64,000 nt of DNA from Voacanga thouarsii (taxonomy: Eukaryota > Streptophyta > Magnoliopsida > Gentianales > Apocynaceae), in assembly GCA_026120185.1 (NCBI GenBank), contig JANUWF010001659.1:4960001-5024000 (forward strand), written 5' to 3'. Within the stretch, counting starts at the first letter, position 1. Each line of letters starts with the position of its first letter. Shown here piece after piece: positions 58,671-64,000 of the stretch. The position numbers and the translations under genes are program-made. The notes under the pieces are model-generated. The model ran no database searches, was not told the origin of the DNA, and saw only the letters and a list, made by a program, of their open reading frames with translations.

Positions 58671-59660
58671 TAGGATATCCTGGAGAAAGAGGCGCAAGTG
58701 CAAGAGAGGACGATCTGCGTGAACAACTTGACCCTGAAACCGGATCTAGACCAGGAAATTGTATCAGGTCAACAGGGCAGTGCAGAATTTCAAACTTTCA
58801 AGGAGAAAGAGATCGCGAGAAGAGGAAGCGATTTTCGGACCGATGAGAATGGGGTATTATACTTTCGTGACCGGATTTGTGTACTGGACATCCAAGACTT
58901 AAGGAAGAGGATACTGGATGAAGCGCACAAGAGCAAATATACCTTACACCCTGGGGAGGTAAAGATGTACCAAGACTTGAAGAGGAAATATTGGTGGGCT
59001 GGAATGAAGAGGGATGTAGTTCAGCATGTGTTAACCTGCCTGATGTGCCAGAAGGTTAAAATGGAACATAAGAAGTCTGCAGGGTTACTGCAACCATTAC
59101 CGATTCCCGAATGGAAATGGGAAGAGGTGACCATGGACTTTGTGACAGGCCTTCCGATGACCAAGTCACACAAGGATGCGATCTGGGTGGTAGTGGACCG
59201 ATTGACCAAGACAGCGCACTTCATACCAGTAAACGTAATGGACTCGATGGAAAAGTTGGCTTAGACATATACCCGAGAAATTGTAAGGTTGCATAGTGTA
59301 CCATCGAGCATTGTGTCGGATAGGTACCCTAGATTCACTTCAAGGTTCTGGGGTAAGTCCCAAAAGTCCTTGGGCATGACCCTAAAATTCAGCACCTCTG
59401 CTCATCCACAGACAGACGGTCAATCCGAAAGAGTCATTCAGATACTGGAAGACATGCTTTGAGCATGTATCTTGGACTTTGGAGATAAGTGGATTGAGTA
59501 TTTACTGTATGCGGAGTTAGCATATAACAACAGCTATCAAGCGTCGATTGGAATTGTGCCGTACGAAGCATTGTATGGGCGAAAATGCTAAGTACCGATA
59601 TACCTGGGATGGACAGAAGAGGGGAATGTTAAGAAGACTGGTGCAATATGCATTCAGGAG
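58671..59660 (+). pseudogene. Integrase of Gypsy-B copy 2
   Basis: The open frame 58698-59264 has the HHCC finger and MDFVTGLPMTKSHKDAIWVV. Beyond the shared TAG (59262) come VSDRYPRFTS and GQSERVIQ with the catalytic Glu kept. Shared TGA at 59460 and TAA at 59589. Apart from stops, all three catalytic acids are present. Confidence 0.85.
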
Positions 59661-60229
59661 ATGACGGACAAAGTCAAGGTAATCCGAGAAAGACTAAGAG
59701 CAGTGCAAAGAAGACAGAAAAGCTATGCAGACTCTAGGAGAAGAGAACTGGAGTTCCAAGTAGGTGACCGTGCATTCTTGAAGTTGACTCCTTGTAGAGG
59801 AATCCTGAAACATCCGAGAGGAGGGAAGTTGAGTCCTAGGTATTTGGGTCCGTTCCCGATATTGGAGAAAATTAGACCGATTGCCTACCGATTGGATCTA
59901 CCGATGGTCTAACCGGGATGCATGATGTATTCCATGTCTCTCAGTTAAAGAGGTACAACCTCGATCCAAGTCATGTACTCAATGAGGAACCATTGGAGTT
60001 GCAACCAAATTTGAGTTATGTGGAGAGACCCGTCAAGATCTTGGAGCGGAGTATTAAGACGCTTCGAAACAAGCAGATACCCATGGTGAAAATACTTTGG
60101 GATCATCATGAATCACAAGATGCAACGTGGGAAACAGAGGAATGGTTAAGACAGAAGTATCTGGATATGCTCGAAGGGCATGAAATCAGAATTTCGGGAC
60201 GAAATTCTCTTAAGGGGGAGGGGATGTAA
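59661..60229 (+). pseudogene. Integrase C-terminus and chromodomain of Gypsy-B copy 2
   Basis: 59661-59912 encodes MTDKVKVIRERLRAVQRRQK, SYADSRRRELEFQVGDRAFL, then GILKHPRGGKLSPRYLGPF. A one-base loss inside CTG near 59900 shifts the frame; 59918-60229 continues with HDVFHVSQLKRYNLDPSHVL and an uninterrupted chromodomain (VKILERSIKTLRNKQIP, VKILWDHH, DATWETEEWL). It ends inside the first bases of LTR 3, as is usual for this lineage. Confidence 0.85.
60211..60224 (+). other. Polypurine tract of Gypsy-B copy 2
   Basis: TAAGGGGGAGGGGA directly before LTR 3. Confidence 0.85.
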
Positions 60230-62135
60230 TACCCCGCCCAAAACCACCTTTGACTATGGGGAAAAGTCATACATTGCATAGCATTTTGTATTTTATGTGG
60301 TAGCTAGAATTATTTTATTTGCATGGACGCATGTGAATTTTTCCGTTGCTCTTGCATTTGAATTAATTGATGTGAAATAGTTGTGTTGTTAAAGATTTGG
60401 ATAAGGGAGGTTTGGTCAAAGATTTGGAAGGATGAGTATTGGGGGGTGGTGAGAACTGATTGTAGAAAAAATTAGTATTGGAGTTGTTTTGGAATAGTGG
60501 GGAGGTTGGTGATTTCCTTTGCTGACCCGAGTTCGAATCCTACCTTTTGTGAAGTTAGTTTCTCTTCTTGAAAATTCCTTTCCTTAGAGTTTCCATGCCT
60601 TTGCCAAAAAAGATCTAGCAAACCTAGAGAAATTCTAGCGTCATTATTCCAAGGAAATAAGTCTCTATATTTATTTCCTAAATTTAAGGGCCTTGATGTG
60701 AATAAAGTTCACTTTTAATTTTCAGCTTTTATTCCTTATGATTTTCGAAAAACCCCTAGCTAACAATTAAAATTTCAGCTTGAATGTAGCTAGATAGATC
60801 TTGCCATGGATAGTTGGAATTAATTTATTATTTTTCAAGTGGGAAACCTTGTTGATTTTAACCTTAGAACCTAAGCTCAAAATCTGGAAAAAAATTTCCA
60901 GCAAGTGCTGCCACTTCTTAGAGGAATTTTAGCTCAACTTAAACTCTTCCAAAGTTAGGAAATCTTATCCTAAATCCTTTAGCAAATCAGATTTTTATTA
61001 CAATCCTAATTCGACTAGGATTTTCTTCCTAAACCTAGCAGAATTTCGGTAGCTTTGTGTTAACACAAGCTGTCCGAAATTTCAGCACCTTTAAGTACAA
61101 TCCAACCCTTCAAACCCTAGCTCAAATCCCCTAAAACATCTTCCATCAATTCGGATTATTTTTGCTGTGAAAAACCAGATTTTACTCACACAAATTCCAC
61201 AATTTCGGCCAGCTAGGAAACCAGGATTTTCGACAGCTTTGTACAGAAAATTTCGACCAGCCTTGTACTCCTATTCCAACTGAAATTCTGCACACAAACA
61301 CACCGAAAAACCCCAACTGATCAAGCTATTTTTCATTGCCTAAAACCCTCATTTTATCTCTGGAAATTTCGGCAGAACCACAGCTCTGCTTTAAAAGGCG
61401 ACAGTATTGCTTGGTTAGGCCGGTCCGAGCTAGCATGTGTACCTGGTAAGGTATTATTTATTTTCCCGGCATGGACACCTGGATGGTTTTGTTGGGTGTA
61501 GAGAAGGAGGAGTATCTCACCCGGTGAGCTGTACACTCACCTTGATCAGAACGCCCAACGTGTGGTAATCTGGTCCGGACAAGGTGCACAAAGTGTGGTG
61601 CCTTGGCCATTTTTTTCTTATGGAGCCCAACGTGTGGTGACATAACTGTTTATTCAAGTGGATGATTGTTTTGTGTAAAGTAGGATTATAGAAAAACCCA
61701 CTCTTTGCGAAAGAGAAATTATTTATGACTTGCCAAATATTTCTTCAAATGTTTTCCGCTTTGCATACACCTATAGTTTTAAACACACTATGTGCACACA
61801 CAGGACTTACTGAGATTTATTCTCACACTGTTTTACATCATGTTTTCAGGAGATAGACTGTGCTGAGTCAGCGAGGCATTGATAGTTGAAGCTTTTCTAA
61901 TTATTGTCATCTTTGCTTAGGAGACATTTGTTCTTTAAGTTGTTGAACGATTAATTGTTTTTATTTCGTTTTGCTCCAAGTTGAGCCTGATGTAATAAGA
62001 GTATTTCTTTGTTTATCTAAGTTGAATCTCTTGGAGGTTGCCTTTGTATTTTATACCTCGTTTTAAAGACCCCTTGTCTTATGGGACAGGGCGACATCCC
62101 CGCCCTTTTAGGGTACGTAGTCGTGGGGTGTTACA
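60225..62135 (+). repeat. Gypsy-B LTR 3, internally deleted
   Basis: TGTAATACCCC to GGGGTGTTACA, 1.91 kb. At about 61385 it jumps from 'cagaaccacagct' to 'ctgctttaaaaggcgacag', losing about 1.23 kb present in LTR 2 (about 48090-49325), including the donor-like site. Its terminal ACA is intact. Confidence 0.9.
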
Positions 62136-62140
62136 GACGA
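62136..62140. repeat. Right target duplication of the Gypsy-B array (gacga)
   Basis: Identical to 29086-29090. Confidence 0.9.
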
Positions 62141-62579
62141 TGGTTCATGGGCCTTAGATATAGGTCTTAGGTCAAGGAATGCAATTGGATCAATCAATAA
62201 AAATTAAGCTTATCTTGAATTTGAGAAAACTTTTTAGTTATCAAACAAAACTAATCTTACAATTATATTTAAATCTGTTCAAAAGGCCATTTTTCTGAGT
62301 GGGAAATTCATTGCTATAATATTGTTTGAGATATAGTACAGCAATTAATTATGACTAAGCTTCTTATTATAAATCATACAAATATATATATAATAATTAA
62401 TTATGAACAAATCACTCACTACAAATTATAAAAATAATTACCTTGATTTATTTATTTCCTCTAGGAAATTTCTAATAATGAATATACAAAATAGTCACAA
62501 ATAATTCATTTCATTTTTAATGTGAAACTAATTTAATTATTTATTTAATTTCTAGTATGCAAACTAGTAGGGCATTACA
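62141..62579 (-). repeat. Probable minus-strand LTR remnant, part 2
   Basis: AT-rich, no ORF. The plus strand ends TAGGGCATTACA (62568-62579), the complement of a TGTAATGCCCTA LTR start like those of the chromoviruses here. Continuous with 28450-29085 before the array inserted, giving about 1.08 kb. The base composition and TATA-plus-donor layout of part 1 fit an LTR. Its other end and target duplication were not found. Confidence 0.4.
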
Positions 62580-64000
62580 AATTGAATAAGGACTCCTCTC
62601 ACTATGGTAGCAATGTTCTGAAAAACACGATGCTTTTTATCATTCATGGTAGCATAAAACTCCTTTATCGAATTGGGGTAATAAACACCCTTCTACTCAA
62701 GAATAGGTCCTCATCCCATTCTTCTAACCATGGCAACAATCTTGAGTTCATGGTCCAAAGTTCTTCCAACAACAATCTTTCTATTCTTTCTCTTGTAAAA
62801 CCATTCTTCAGTCTCAGTAAAACTTGTTTGTATTGGCGGGTTGTGAAAAAGTAGAGGCCCCTTCTCCTCTGTTTCTTTTGGAAGGCAATTTGGTAGCAAT
62901 ATATTTATGGGCCATAAATGATAAGATAGGAAAAGAAAGTAGGAAGTAAGAAGAAGGGAAAGAAAAGGCTAAATAAATGAAAGAAATGACAAAGACCTTC
63001 ACTCATTGCAACCTGCACATCCTTAACTAATTTTCCTCGAAATCAATTTCACTTCACCAATTTCTCACAGCTATAAACCACCAATGTCAACGAAACAATC
63101 ACGTCATTGCACCAATTCATAGCACAATGTCAACAACATAACTCAACTCATTGCACCAATTCATAGCACAATCACCTCCAAACTAATACACTAATACAAA
63201 TCCACTAAACAAAACTAAATTTTCCTGCATGAATGCACCACACCTCTCCTCAGCAAATCCCCCAACCAATTGCCAAAACAAAATCCCAATGAAACACTTA
63301 TAATTCAAGCACGATCACATAATTCAACAACATACAACACATTCTCCCAAATAACAATAATGCCAACTCACATATCCACTAATCAAGTTAAACTCTTTTT
63401 TACAAATTCTCCAACACCTCATCACAATATAATCCAACAAATTCAAACCAAAAGTAGCTCAATCAAAGGTTCAATCACAACAAACAAAAACACATTCATC
63501 AAACTCTGTAAAATTTTGATCAACAATAGCTTAAAGTAGCTTAACAAACATAAAACAATTTAACATCCCATACTTAACCAATCAACTAAACCAACCATTT
63601 CAACTAATGAAACTAAACAAGTCCGTCAAGTCAACCACAATAAAATTCAACAAGTAATATAGCAAGCAGTTAACAACTAAGTCCTCAAGTTACAAAAACA
63701 ACTCCACAACTCAATATACTAAATTCTTTAAACATTGTGAATTCAAAATCAAACTCAAAGCTCCCTTAGAGCTTAGAAATCACCCAAATAAAGAACCAAA
63801 ATCTCCAATTGTTTAGTCTAATTCTCTACAAAAAATAGCAGCATAAGGTGCACTAGAAGATGAATTGAGCTTCAAGTTTCTTCAATGAGCTGCTTCAAAG
63901 GCTTGCAAAGTTTGTTGCCCAAGGTTTCCAATACTAAAAATCATAGAAACAAAGAAGAACTAAAGCTTGAAATCAAAAGAAACTATGGTCGATCAAAGCA
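62580..64000. other. Unassigned AT-rich sequence at the right edge
   Basis: No domain, tRNA or convincing ORF; the 89-codon frame at 63270-63539 is low-complexity Asn/Thr/Ser-rich. A 25-base direct repeat (tcattgcaccaattcatagc...) lies at 63104-63128 and 63148-63172 within a 44-base tandem unit. On the minus strand the last 500 bases resemble a T-rich retrotransposon leader, but this is only an impression. Confidence 0.35.

Larger units (their letters stand above)
29091..62135 (+). mobile_element. Gypsy-B: Tekay/Del-like chromovirus, three-LTR array with two internal regions
   Basis: Three LTRs in direct orientation (29091-32190, 46932-50072, 60225-62135) alternate with two gag-pol regions. 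The middle LTR is shared: it follows a polypurine tract and precedes a primer site. Only the outermost ends carry a target duplication (gacga, perfect). Each internal region is ORF0, gag, PR, RT, RNase H, INT, chromodomain. Nested later insertions are Copia-E (32646-42407) in copy 1 and solo LTR S3 (51365-55715) in copy 2. Both copies carry several stops, so neither is autonomous. Confidence 0.85.

Overview
The window is a block of nested plant LTR retrotransposons. I found no host gene. It is AT-rich, with intron-poor, decayed gag-pol remnants, tRNA-type primer sites (TGGTATCAGAG.. and a tRNA-Asp-like site), polypurine tracts, 5-bp target duplications and LTRs of 1.4-5.6 kb. This suggests intergenic, probably heterochromatic, DNA of a flowering plant with a large genome; the species cannot be told from the sequence.

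Left half (1-28449). A diverged LTR scrap (1-765) is followed by an old plus-strand Athila/Tat-type element, C (LTR 1280-2732; second LTR 12813-13125 continued at 27488-28449, truncated). Two elements sit inside C. Element D is a minus-strand relative (4231-11261, TSD atgtt) that split an ORF of C and itself carries a plus-strand solo LTR, S1 (7756-9291, TSD aatac). Gypsy-A is a Tekay/Del-like chromovirus (13126-27482, TSD cagaa with one change) inserted in C's right LTR. Its 5' LTR holds a solo copia LTR, S2 (15472-17283), and its internal region (18721-23654) is a heavily decayed acidic ORF, gag, PR, RT, INT and chromodomain with RNase H deleted.

Right half (28450-64000). A second Tekay/Del-like family, Gypsy-B, forms one array of three LTRs and two internal regions (29091-62135) flanked by a single perfect TSD, gacga. 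Copy 1 is interrupted in its first ORF by a copia element, Copia-E (32646-42407, 2.03-kb LTRs). Copy 2 is interrupted near the start of gag by a 4.35-kb minus-strand solo LTR, S3 (51365-55715). The DNA on both sides of the array looks like the two halves of another minus-strand LTR, and the last 1.4 kb is unassigned AT-rich sequence.

How the parts work. Each gypsy element would be transcribed from its 5' LTR, primed by initiator-tRNA (A, B) or tRNA-Asp-like (D) sites, and encode Gag, protease, RT/RNase H, integrase and, in A and B, a chromodomain that targets integration. Both chromovirus families also carry an acidic ORF before gag, directly behind a splice-acceptor-like site; copy 2 of Gypsy-B has it intact (262 codons). 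Nothing here looks autonomous now. The most interesting signals are the three-LTR array with shared stop codons, the acidic pre-gag ORF with a predicted leader intron, an unrecognised ORF shared by C and D, a paired GC-rich module in the D-family LTRs, and a concentration of LTR differences and frameshifts at CAG/CTG in Copia-E.
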